From contig NZ_FOLO01000055.1 in the NCBI RefSeq assembly GCF_900112265.1, forward strand, positions 1-39,197: a stretch of DNA of 39,197 nt, read 5' to 3'. How positions within the stretch are numbered: the first letter of the stretch is position 1; each line of letters opens with the position of its first letter. This stretch comes from Pseudoalteromonas denitrificans DSM 6059. Its GTDB lineage: Bacteria; Pseudomonadota; Gammaproteobacteria; Enterobacterales; Alteromonadaceae. The notes below the pieces were generated by a model, which had not been told where the DNA came from, made no database searches, and worked only from the letters and a program-made list of their open reading frames with translations. Below, piece by piece: positions 32,447 to 39,197 of this stretch. The position numbers and the translations under genes are program-made.

Positions 32447-33457
32447 TTATAGTTTTTCCATGGCATGATTTAATAAATGAATCACCATAGCGATAGCATT
32501 GGGTATTACCTGTTGACCTGTATTAACTCTATCAAAATGGTTTGTTGAATTGAGAACGATACCGCCTTGTGCATAAGAAAAAGCACCGCCTTGTGTTAAT
32601 AAAGGCCTGACATCGTTACTGTTTGTATTGATAGGTGTGAAGTTATCAAGTGCTTGTGATACAAATGTAAAGCTGTTTAAGTTTTCCTTGTCATAATAAT
32701 CTTTTACCCAAGACTCCCAACCACTATGATTCAAATCTGATGTCGTCCAAGTATGATGCGGCTGCAATAAATCTGTGGTATGAAAAACAAAACCTAAAAT
32801 TTGTGGGTTTTTTGATTCAATGAAAGATTGATACCAATACTGCCCTAAATTATCAATGGGTTGGAAAGGCGCTTTTTCAAAATCTTTATACATAGGGTAG
32901 TTTGATTGGCTATCAATTCGATAGTGTGCCTCGGTGATATTATAGGTATTATATTTAGTTTTATCTGCACTAAACCAACCAGTTTCACCACCTTGACCAT
33001 CATCTAAGTAATCACCTTTTAACCAGGTGGCAGCCATAGTATCAACGGCCCCCCAAACGGTTAATTTATCATAATTATATCCGCCAAAATCATTGCCGTG
33101 TGCATCAGTGCCTTGACTATGATTTTGAAAATGCCAGTAACTAGTATATTTCACTATGCTTTTAGCTAAGCCCCAAACAGGTGCTTGAACACAAGAGCCT
33201 GTTATTGCACCACATAAAAAAGTATCTTCAAAGTCATCTACATCATATGCTGCTTGACCCATTATTTGTGCAAGTGCATTGGGGGTGGTGTTAAGTTGTT
33301 GCGCCCAAATTTCTAATTTTTGATATGCCGTTGTATTAGGGTTTTGTTTCATATACTCAACAGCATCAACAACAATACGTTTATGTGTTTCTTGGCTAAA
33401 AGCGGTTGCATTTAATGAACAAGTCATCAGTGCAATACTTGCTAAAATGGTTTTCAT
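32447..33457 (-). CDS. Secreted zinc-dependent phospholipase C / P1-nuclease-like enzyme
   Basis: A 336-residue exported protein. The signal peptide ends at A19, giving mature F20-S-Q-E-T-H25, the same F1-x4-H6 start as the 602-residue paralogue. It also has DVDDFED (~72-78), HFQNHSQG and H226-TTD229-LLQPHH235. D229 and H235 match the D-x5-H of the P1/PLC zinc site, but the preceding His is three rather than four residues before the Asp. Phe replaces the usual Trp at mature position 1. Cleavage of phospholipid or nucleic-acid phosphodiesters is inferred. A Pho box upstream supports a phosphate-acquisition role: it would release phosphomonoesters that the alkaline phosphatase could hydrolyse. 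It is the first gene of the operon with the isomerase. Confidence 0.75.
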   Translation of the reverse strand: MKTILASIALMTCSLNATAFSQETHKRIVVDAVEYMKQNPNTTAYQKLEIWAQQLNTTPNALAQIMGQAAYDVDDFEDTFLCGAITGSCVQAPVWGLAKSIVKYTSYWHFQNHSQGTDAHGNDFGGYNYDKLTVWGAVDTMAATWLKGDYLDDGQGGETGWFSADKTKYNTYNITEAHYRIDSQSNYPMYKDFEKAPFQPIDNLGQYWYQSFIESKNPQILGFVFHTTDLLQPHHTWTTSDLNHSGWESWVKDYYDKENLNSFTFVSQALDNFTPINTNSNDVRPLLTQGGAFSYAQGGIVLNSTNHFDRVNTGQQVIPNAIAMVIHLLNHAMEKL

Positions 33458-33503
33458 TGTATTTCCTTGTCTTTTATCAGGAATACAATTAAAACTTAGA
33501 GTA

Positions 33504-33521
33504 ATGACACTAAATTGACAT
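33504..33521 (-). promoter_or_regulatory. Pho box upstream of phospholipase C-like operon
   Basis: On the minus strand the site reads ATGTCAATTTAGTGTCAT: two TGTCA repeats separated by exactly 6 bases, as in the Pho-box consensus. A TTAATT -10 element follows about 11 bp later, and the gene starts 47 bp downstream. It is the second such site in the window, in front of another phosphate-releasing exoenzyme. Confidence 0.65.
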
Positions 33522-33565
33522 TAGTTTTACATTTATGTGAAAAATGGCTTCAGCAATCAAATATA

Positions 33566-33590
33566 CCAGCTTAGTGTTTAACTAAGCTGG
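33566..33590 (-). terminator. Hairpin terminating the PepSY operon
   Basis: CCAGCTTAGT/ACTAAGCTGG, a perfect 10-bp stem with a 5-base loop, 13 bp past the PepSY stop. It is followed on the minus strand by TATATTTGATT, a poor but T-rich tail. Confidence 0.65.
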
Positions 33591-33602
33591 CCAAAACAAG
33601 TA

Positions 33603-35246
33603 TTATTGAATTTTTTCTGTGCAAGAAAAGCTCACCTCTTTTTTTATGTGTGAAGAAAGAGACCAAATACTGTCGATAGGGCCATACAATGCACGCTTTT
33701 TCATTTTTATCACGCCATATATAAAGCATAAACCAAATGCTAAAGCGACTAAGTCTACCCCTAATGTTGATATTGAATTAGCGGACCATAGGCCTAAACT
33801 TGGCATTAAAACAGCAATAATTGAAGTCAATGGAATTGCTAAAGTAGCAATGGCGCATATTTTAAAAATAGCAATAGCACTTTTTGCAGCTCCTTGTATA
33901 AAAGCATAGGCAACTAAGCTTAAAAAAATCAGATAGTAAACAGGTAAATAAATACTATTGATATTTTCTACCCAAGGGTAAAGCCATTTCCCGGCAAGCA
34001 TGGTGATACTGACAGCTGCGACTGATCCAAAACAAATACCTATGGTTGCACTAGCCATAAGGTGACATGCTCGAGTTTGTGTCGGTAATAAATTGTCCTT
34101 TTTGAACTTTTTCCTGCGTTTTTCAAGCCATAATAAATTACCGCTATAAAACAAAAATGCACCGCCTAAACCTAATAAAAAATAAACCCAACGTCCCATA
34201 TCACCACCAAAACTGCCAAAATGCAAAGCAAAAAAAGTGGCAACAGCTCGTGTCCATATCCCTTCATCAGATGGGTCTAAACTGCTATTGGTTATTTTTA
34301 GGTTATATGGATTCATATAAATATAATCTGTTATAGGCCCGCGCATTAAACCCCCTTTGTCATACATGCCTAAACGTAACATCGCTCTTGGGTTGTTTAA
34401 GTTCATAAAAGTCATATCAATGACTTGATGTGAAGGAGCAAAATTTTGAGCTTGATTTATTAAAGATGAAACGGGCTGTAGTTGTGAAATATCGTATGTT
34501 ATTTTAGTGTGTTTTTGTGCAGGAAACAGAGGCTGTTCTTGATACACTGCAAGTTTTAAACTGCCGTATAATGGGTCATGAAAAGCAAATACTACAACAG
34601 ATAAACTGATCACTAAATGAAAAGGTAGACTGGTGATCCCAACCAAATTATGTGCATCAAGCCAAAACCGGCTACTTGATTTATTTTTTCTTAGAGCAAA
34701 AAATGTTTTTGCAAGACTTGGCAATAAAAATATGACACCAGATATTAAGGCTAAAAAATATAGGATTGCTGCGATACCTAAAATATACACTCCTAGATAT
34801 TCATGACCAATTTTACCTGCTATCCCAGCTGTTTGGTGAAGTTGATCTATTAATTCAGCCAGAGCACTTGGATTGGTTTTGTGTGCGATTAACTGGTTTT
34901 TCTCATCTAAACTGGCATGCCATAACTGGTCATTCAAACTCAGCTCTCGGGCTGAGCCTTTTTCGTACCAAGTCATGGGGGAGTGTTCTTTTTGGTTTAA
35001 AAAAATATTAAATCCTTTTTTAACCTCTTCATATTGCATACTTGCTTGTTTTATTAATGAGTCAAACTGAGCTGTATTTATGCTTGAAAGTGTATCTGAG
35101 GGCGGAGCTGCCCAAGCATTAATTGCAGGCTTAAACATCGTTAATGAACCTGCATAAAATCCAATAAATAATACAATACCGGATATGATCCCAGTCCAAA
35201 TATGCACAGATTGGTACTGGCGTAAAATGTCACTTTTAATTTTCAT
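33603..35246 (-). CDS. PepSY-associated transmembrane protein (PiuB-like iron-uptake component)
   Basis: A 547-residue inner-membrane protein of the PepSY_TM family. There are transmembrane helices at ~14-36 (IWTGIISGIVLFIGFYAGSL), ~153-176, ~195-220 (HNLVGITSLPFHLVISLSVVVFAF), ~340-360 and several in the last third. The conserved WTGI/H and HNLVGI histidines of the family are present. Relatives are encoded with siderophore TonB receptors and are thought to reduce ferric siderophores in or near the inner membrane. It is the last gene of a three-gene operon (3-bp gap from the previous gene) divergent from such a receptor. Confidence 0.85.
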   Translation of the reverse strand: MKIKSDILRQYQSVHIWTGIISGIVLFIGFYAGSLTMFKPAINAWAAPPSDTLSSINTAQFDSLIKQASMQYEEVKKGFNIFLNQKEHSPMTWYEKGSARELSLNDQLWHASLDEKNQLIAHKTNPSALAELIDQLHQTAGIAGKIGHEYLGVYILGIAAILYFLALISGVIFLLPSLAKTFFALRKNKSSSRFWLDAHNLVGITSLPFHLVISLSVVVFAFHDPLYGSLKLAVYQEQPLFPAQKHTKITYDISQLQPVSSLINQAQNFAPSHQVIDMTFMNLNNPRAMLRLGMYDKGGLMRGPITDYIYMNPYNLKITNSSLDPSDEGIWTRAVATFFALHFGSFGGDMGRWVYFLLGLGGAFLFYSGNLLWLEKRRKKFKKDNLLPTQTRACHLMASATIGICFGSVAAVSITMLAGKWLYPWVENINSIYLPVYYLIFLSLVAYAFIQGAAKSAIAIFKICAIATLAIPLTSIIAVLMPSLGLWSANSISTLGVDLVALAFGLCFIYGVIKMKKRALYGPIDSIWSLSSHIKKEVSFSCTEKIQ

Positions 35247-35249
35247 TGT

Positions 35250-35543
35250 TTAAGCTCTCACTGCAAATAATATTAAGTAAATAACGATATTGGCTGACGA
35301 TAAGCATATAAACGCACGCAAACCTGTTTTAAACATGTATGTGAAACTTAAGATGAGTAACCAAATAGGTGAAATCAACCACATATTAAATTGTACTTTA
35401 ACAGGGGCTGCGATCCCGCCTGGGCCACTCCAAGCAAATATACCGACTAAACCCACACTAAGTAAAAGCCCAAGAAAGATGCCTGCAATACTTTTGCTCC
35501 ACCAGTCTGGTTGAATTCTTGATGTTCTCGTTGAATTTTCCAT
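35250..35543 (-). CDS. Small membrane protein of iron-uptake operon (DUF3649-like)
   Basis: 97 residues with three transmembrane helices (~19-40, 52-71, 75-95) and a conserved-looking loop FAWSGPGGIAAPVKVQFNMW. Position between the DUF3325-like and PepSY genes, with 3-bp spacing on either side, matches the small iron-transporter-associated proteins of siderophore loci. The assignment to DUF3649 rests mainly on context and size. Confidence 0.65.
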   Translation of the reverse strand: MENSTRTSRIQPDWWSKSIAGIFLGLLLSVGLVGIFAWSGPGGIAAPVKVQFNMWLISPIWLLILSFTYMFKTGLRAFICLSSANIVIYLILFAVRA

Positions 35544-35546
35544 GGA

Positions 35547-35804
35547 TCACTTCCTATTTAAAAATAATGCGATAAATGGCATAAAACCAAAGAGTAATAG
35601 AGATAATGCGAGCCAAAACAAAATTGCAGCGCTCAAAGAAAAAAGATTAAGCCAACCTGGTAAAGCTGAGAATAATAAAATGACGCCTATAGTACGCCAG
35701 GGGTAAGTATTTAATTTTTTTGAAATTAAAATTTGATGTTTATTTGTTAAGTAAATAAATAAACATCCAGTTACCATCATTAAAAATAGTAAAAGGTACG
35801 ACAT
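35547..35804 (-). CDS. DUF3325-like small membrane protein
   Basis: I chose ATG 35804, because AGGA is 8 bp upstream and the protein then begins directly with a transmembrane helix (MSYLLLFLMMVTGCLFIYL). The frame is open further up to 35867. About 85 residues with three helices (residues ~3-18, ~38-58, ~60-80) and the central KHQILISKKL segment fit DUF3325. It is first in the operon; a Fur-like site lies about 140 bp upstream. Confidence 0.65.
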   Translation of the reverse strand: MSYLLLFLMMVTGCLFIYLTNKHQILISKKLNTYPWRTIGVILLFSALPGWLNLFSLSAAILFWLALSLLLFGFMPFIALFLNRK

Positions 35805-35940
35805 CGAATACATCCTATATTGATTTTGTGAATAAATTCTGGCGATAACAGAAATGTATAAAACCATTTTTCAGGTACGAAATAATCTAAAACACCAGAT
35901 TCAGGTTATTTTGCCATATACTACTTTTGTTTTAAATCAA

Positions 35941-35966
35941 AATAATTGCTATTTGCAATTGCATTA
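35941..35966. promoter_or_regulatory. Candidate Fur box in the divergent iron-uptake promoter region
   Basis: AATAATTGCTATTTGCAATTGCATTA contains ATTGC-N5-GCAAT. Read in reverse, it resembles TGCAAATA-type Fur sites. It lies between the DUF3325-like operon and the TonB receptor gene, about 75 bp from the receptor ATG. It is an imperfect match; location and gene content add most of the support. Confidence 0.4.
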
Positions 35967-36039
35967 GCGTTTCTATTTTCTTACTATGTCGCCGTTAATT
36001 TATGAGTTAACAATTTATGCAGTTCATTAAGGGATAATC

Positions 36040-38103
36040 ATGCATCACAATAAATTTAAGTTAAATTCAGTATTCGCTGCCATCATTGGTTTGAGCGCCA
36101 TTTCCCCTGTATTGGCCGAAGATGCGCCAAAAGGTGCTGAACAGTCAATGGAAAAAATTACTGTTTTAGGTGAAAAAACAGAGCGTAGTTTAAAAGATAC
36201 AACATCATCAGTTTCTGTTATTACTGAAGAAGCGCTTAACAATGGGCAATTTTTAACAATTTCTGATGCGATATCTGATGTTGCAAACCTCGTTGTTTTA
36301 TCAGGATCTGTACCTGATATAAGAGGCGTTTCTGGTAATGGCTCGGCGACAGGTTTTAATTCATTTACAGGTGGTGCCAAAGCACGCGTATCTACTTTAA
36401 TTGATGGTATTGCAGAACCATTTGTTGCGGATTTAACAGGTGATTCAGGTCTTTGGGATATTGAACAAGTTGAAGTTTATCGTGGACCACAGTCAACCAG
36501 TAATGGTCGTAATAGTATCGGGGGCTCAGTCTTTATTAAAACAAAAGATCCAACCTTTGATTGGGAGGGGGCTGCCCGTATAGGAATGCGTGATCAAGAT
36601 CAATTTGTGGATACTGCGTTAATGGTTTCTGGCCCGTTAATTGATGATGAGCTGGCAATGCGTATATCAGCACAACGCTTAGATGGTGACTCTATTAATA
36701 AAGGCATAACATATGATGAAAACCCAATTACATTTGATCAAAATGAAATAAAAAATGAGCGTCTTAAAACAAAACTATTATGGCGACCAGCAGCAATTGA
36801 AAACTTATCGACTATGTTTACTTATTCATATAATCGCGAAAGAGGTGATACGGGACGTAACTATTTCACGGGCGACGATCCTTGGAAGTTTAAGCCTGTA
36901 ACACAAAGATATATGGATACTGAGTCGGATACTGCAAGCTTAAAGTTTGACTATCAATTAAACCCTGATTTATCTTTTGATCTATTAGTGGCTATGATGG
37001 ATTACCAATGGGGCTTTGATGCATATGAAGCAAATGAAGCTGCACAATCGCAAGTGAAAATGGATGAAAATAATACAACTTTTGATGCGAAAATGAATTT
37101 TGGTTTGCAAAATGATGCACTTAAAGGTTTTGTTGGATTAGCTTACTTTGAGCGTTCACAAGACTTTAATAGTCGTGGTAGAACGGTTTATGATGGTGAG
37201 GATGAAAGTAGTTCAAAAGCAATTTATGGAGAGGTAAGTTATTCATTAACCGATAACCTCAGAGTGATTGCCGGTGGTCGTGTAGAAAGAGAGTCTCAGG
37301 TTCGTGATTTTTTAATGTCTTATCGAGGCAGTGATATCGACTCTAAACTTGATAAGAGCAAAACAATCAGTTTACCTAAACTGGTTTTACAATATGATTT
37401 AACTGATGACACTGTGATTTCAGCAAGTGCGCGCCGTGGTTATAATGCGGGTGGCGGTGCGGTTTCATTTGTAACAAATGAATATTATCATTTTGATTCT
37501 GAGTCAGTAAATACATATGAATTAAGTGCACGCAGTGTATTAGTTGATGGTTTAGTGAACTTTAGTGCAAACGCATTTTTTAATAACTACAGTGATTATC
37601 AAGCACTTGATCAATTTAGAGTAATAGTAAACATTGATGAAGCACAAACTTATGGTTTAGAGCTGGAAGTATCTGCGTTAGTAACCGATGATTTAGAGTT
37701 AAAAGCAGGTCTAGGGCTGCTTGAAACTGAAATAAAAGATGCAGGGGAGAGCTTTAATTCAGCTATTGGTAACGAGTTAAATTCTGCTCCGAGTATGACT
37801 GCAAACTTGGGATTGAAATACTGGATATTAGATGGTTTAAATATTGGCATTTCAACTAACTTTGTAGATGAATATTATGGCGACTTTACGAATACACCTG
37901 AGCGTATTGCAGGAGATTATATATTAACGCGCTTCACAGCCAGTTATCAGACAGAAAATTGGCATATTAATGCATTTGTTAATAATGCTCAGGATAAACA
38001 AGAAGTAACAAGCGTTTCTCCTGCAGACAGACGTTATCCAGAAGGATATGCATCTATAGTGCAACCAAAAACAATTGGTTTATCTGCAACTTATTCATTC
38101 TAA
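36040..38103 (+). CDS. TonB-dependent siderophore-type receptor
   Basis: A 687-residue outer-membrane receptor. The signal peptide ends at A26, with TonB box MEKITVLGE (~37-45). The plug contains VPDIRGVSGNGS and IEQVEVYRGPQSTSNGRNSIGG. The barrel ends GLSATYSF with the C-terminal Phe required for assembly. Size and partner genes (DUF3325-like, small membrane protein, PepSY) point to ferric-siderophore uptake. No siderophore biosynthesis genes are present, so it may import xenosiderophores. A terminator follows directly. Confidence 0.9.
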   Translation: MHHNKFKLNSVFAAIIGLSAISPVLAEDAPKGAEQSMEKITVLGEKTERSLKDTTSSVSVITEEALNNGQFLTISDAISDVANLVVLSGSVPDIRGVSGNGSATGFNSFTGGAKARVSTLIDGIAEPFVADLTGDSGLWDIEQVEVYRGPQSTSNGRNSIGGSVFIKTKDPTFDWEGAARIGMRDQDQFVDTALMVSGPLIDDELAMRISAQRLDGDSINKGITYDENPITFDQNEIKNERLKTKLLWRPAAIENLSTMFTYSYNRERGDTGRNYFTGDDPWKFKPVTQRYMDTESDTASLKFDYQLNPDLSFDLLVAMMDYQWGFDAYEANEAAQSQVKMDENNTTFDAKMNFGLQNDALKGFVGLAYFERSQDFNSRGRTVYDGEDESSSKAIYGEVSYSLTDNLRVIAGGRVERESQVRDFLMSYRGSDIDSKLDKSKTISLPKLVLQYDLTDDTVISASARRGYNAGGGAVSFVTNEYYHFDSESVNTYELSARSVLVDGLVNFSANAFFNNYSDYQALDQFRVIVNIDEAQTYGLELEVSALVTDDLELKAGLGLLETEIKDAGESFNSAIGNELNSAPSMTANLGLKYWILDGLNIGISTNFVDEYYGDFTNTPERIAGDYILTRFTASYQTENWHINAFVNNAQDKQEVTSVSPADRRYPEGYASIVQPKTIGLSATYSF

Positions 38104-38113
38104 ACTGATACCT

Positions 38114-38145
38114 AAGCTCAGTGAGTTTTACACTGAGCTTTTTTA
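38114..38145 (+). terminator. Rho-independent terminator after the siderophore receptor gene
   Basis: AAGCTCAGTG (38114-38123) pairs perfectly with CACTGAGCTT (38131-38140), followed by TTTTATT. It starts 11 bp after the stop. Confidence 0.88.
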
Positions 38146-38248
38146 TTTCGACTCAAAATACTTCTAAAAATAATAACTTCTATCCTATTTCTTACTCTAA
38201 ATTTAATAAAAAATTATCTTTTTCATAAAATAACGTACCTATTTAGTT

Positions 38249-38267
38249 GCAATTGTGAATCATTATC
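38249..38267 (-). promoter_or_regulatory. Candidate Fur box before the truncated gene
   Basis: On the minus strand the site reads GATAATGATTCACAATTGC. The first ten bases are identical to the Fur consensus half, and TTGC endings are common in natural sites. It shares TTGCAATTG with the site at 35941-35966. It implies that the gene once placed just downstream was iron-repressed. Confidence 0.45.
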
Positions 38268-38280
38268 ACCTGCGCCGCTT

Positions 38281-38928
38281 TCTCATCAAGCCACGGCCGC
38301 AAGTTACACTAAACCACATGGATTTAAAGCAGGACCAAAAGCGCAGCATTTTAAAATTGATCAAGAATTTACTAACAATAATTTTTTAAATGGTCAGTTT
38401 TTTATTGAAGCTTTATATATGGATAGTCATGCTCAAAAATTTGCGGAAGATGACAGCTGGGGAACGATAGGCTTTATCAATAGCAAAGCGGATTTATATA
38501 TTGGAAAGGAGAAAAACACACACCTTCTATATGATGTACGTGCTTTATTTAGTTTAGGTAGCTATTCATTAAAAACCATGCCTTTTACAGATAAAGCTTT
38601 AAGGGATGTACGCCAAAAATGGGAACTAAGAGTCGGGAAAGCAGAACATGATGTTTCTATTAGTTTAGGTGGAGACAATATATACACTTCTAGCTCTGAG
38701 AATCGTTATAAGCAACCAAGAGTGAGATATGATACAAGTGCATTAAGAGTGTTTCTTGATGATTATGATATGATCTTAGGCTATAAGGATGAAATCTTTT
38801 TTGGAACTTTGCAAGATGTAATTGATGAAGCAATTATTAATGATAGAAAACAAATCTTTAATATGGTGAATCTAGGGGCTGTTGATCTTTCACATTGGCA
38901 GCCAAATCATTGCACACGCCAGTGCTAG
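38281..38928 (+). pseudogene. Gene remnant, cut at 3' end by IS5 and probably damaged at 5' end
   Basis: One frame is open from 38137 onward and reads as protein from about 38281 (SHQATAASYTKPHGFKAGP), through the first ATG at 38419 (MDSHAQKFAEDDSWGTIGF), to NDRKQIFNMVN. At 38875 it enters the IS5 terminus, and translation stops within the IS at 38926-38928. There is no start codon near the Fur-like site and no ribosome-binding site for ATG 38419, so sequence between promoter and gene may also be deleted. Host-coded residues at the end are lost. I do not recognise the family; the strand-rich pattern (SISLGGDNIYTSSS, YDTSALRVFLDDYDMILGY) suggests an exported or beta-rich protein. Confidence 0.5.
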
Positions 38929-39197
38929 CATACTTTCAAACTGTAACTTTAATTTATCATATCTTGTAGCTATAGCACGGAAGTGTTTCAGTCTTGCAAA
39001 TGCATTTTCAACTAAGTGCCTATATTTATATAAGCACCAATCTATATCTCCATTACCCGTTTTTGAGTTCTGCTTTCTGGGGATCACAGGGCTTGAATTT
39101 CTCTCTCGAACTTTATTTCTAATCGCTTCACTATCATAGCCTTTATCCGCGATAACAAAATCACCTTGAGGCAATAATTCAATCAACTCATTTGCTA
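38875..39197 (-). mobile_element. IS5-family insertion sequence, 3' part (cut by window edge)
   Basis: The downstream end of the same IS5-family element seen at 1-318, in the same orientation. It begins GGGGCTGTTGATCTTT at 38875, identical to the 16-base terminus at the left edge. It disrupts the gene remnant at 38281. Confidence 0.85.
38890..39197 (-). CDS. IS5-family transposase, C-terminal part (partial)
   Basis: 102 codons from the window edge to TGA 38890-38892. The sequence ANELIELLPQGDF is followed by VIADKGYDSEAIR (second catalytic Asp region), VIPRKQNSK, and CLYKYRHLVENAFARLKHFR with the catalytic Glu in HLVE, ending CAMIWLPM. This is the DDE_Tnp/IS5 C-terminus. TTG 39184-39186 is an internal Leu codon, not a start. 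Confidence 0.88.
   Translation of the reverse strand, partial: ANELIELLPQGDFVIADKGYDSEAIRNKVRERNSSPVIPRKQNSKTGNGDIDWCLYKYRHLVENAFARLKHFRAIATRYDKLKLQFESMLALACAMIWLPM

Noticed and set aside
36045..36380. 111-codon minus-strand frame in the siderophore receptor gene
   Set aside because: It is a shadow of the signal peptide and plug region.
1..39197. Composite transposon bounded by the two IS5 copies
   Set aside because: The enclosed 38.5 kb is largely ordinary chromosomal gene content, and both IS copies run off the window. A contig break in a repeat is the simpler reading.

Overview
The window is AT-rich DNA from a marine-type gammaproteobacterium. It most resembles Alteromonadales such as Pseudoalteromonas: there are two TonB-dependent receptors, a PepSY/DUF3325 iron-uptake cluster, an HDOD protein, a Spo0M-like protein, an alkaline-phosphatase lipoprotein, and IS5/IS256/RAYT-type repeats typical of that group. 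No tRNA, rRNA or CRISPR array was seen. Both ends lie inside copies, in the same orientation, of one IS5-family element, so the window is probably an assembly contig that stops in a repeated IS.

1-5.5 kb is a mobile-element-rich zone. It holds the IS5 end, an ankyrin-repeat gene cut at its 5' end, a small membrane ORF whose ATG looks lost, REP/RAYT-derived repeats, a secreted P1-nuclease/phospholipase C-like protein, and an IS256 element nested inside a second palindromic element with near-perfect 55-bp inverted repeats. 5.5-11 kb has a secreted VMO-I-like protein, an unknown 182-aa protein and a two-gene operon of FHA-winged-helix protein and Ser/Thr kinase-TPR receptor. 11-14.6 kb is decaying DNA: a second RAYT/REP block with a collapsed transposase, an ELWxxDGT-repeat pseudogene with an in-frame stop, and a porin with an internal deletion and frameshift, plus an apparently intact HDOD gene.

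14.7-31 kb is mostly ordinary chromosomal housekeeping and signalling: alkaline phosphatase, an RRF-like small protein, an aldo/keto reductase, a TPR sensor kinase, a Spo0M-like protein, a large TonB receptor, a periplasmic binding protein, a GNAT and a chemoreceptor. An uncalled 57-codon gene at 26593-26766 (minus) has the layout of a double-glycine RiPP/bacteriocin precursor with a three-cysteine core.

31-38.1 kb has two functional groups. One is a phospholipase C-like protein coupled to a divergent parvulin-type isomerase. A near-consensus Pho box precedes this operon and another precedes the alkaline phosphatase, so the two are probably one PhoB-controlled phosphate-scavenging response. 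The other is a DUF3325/DUF3649-like/PepSY operon divergent from a TonB receptor around a Fur-like site. The right edge has a second Fur-like site, a gene remnant cut by IS5, and the IS5 end itself.
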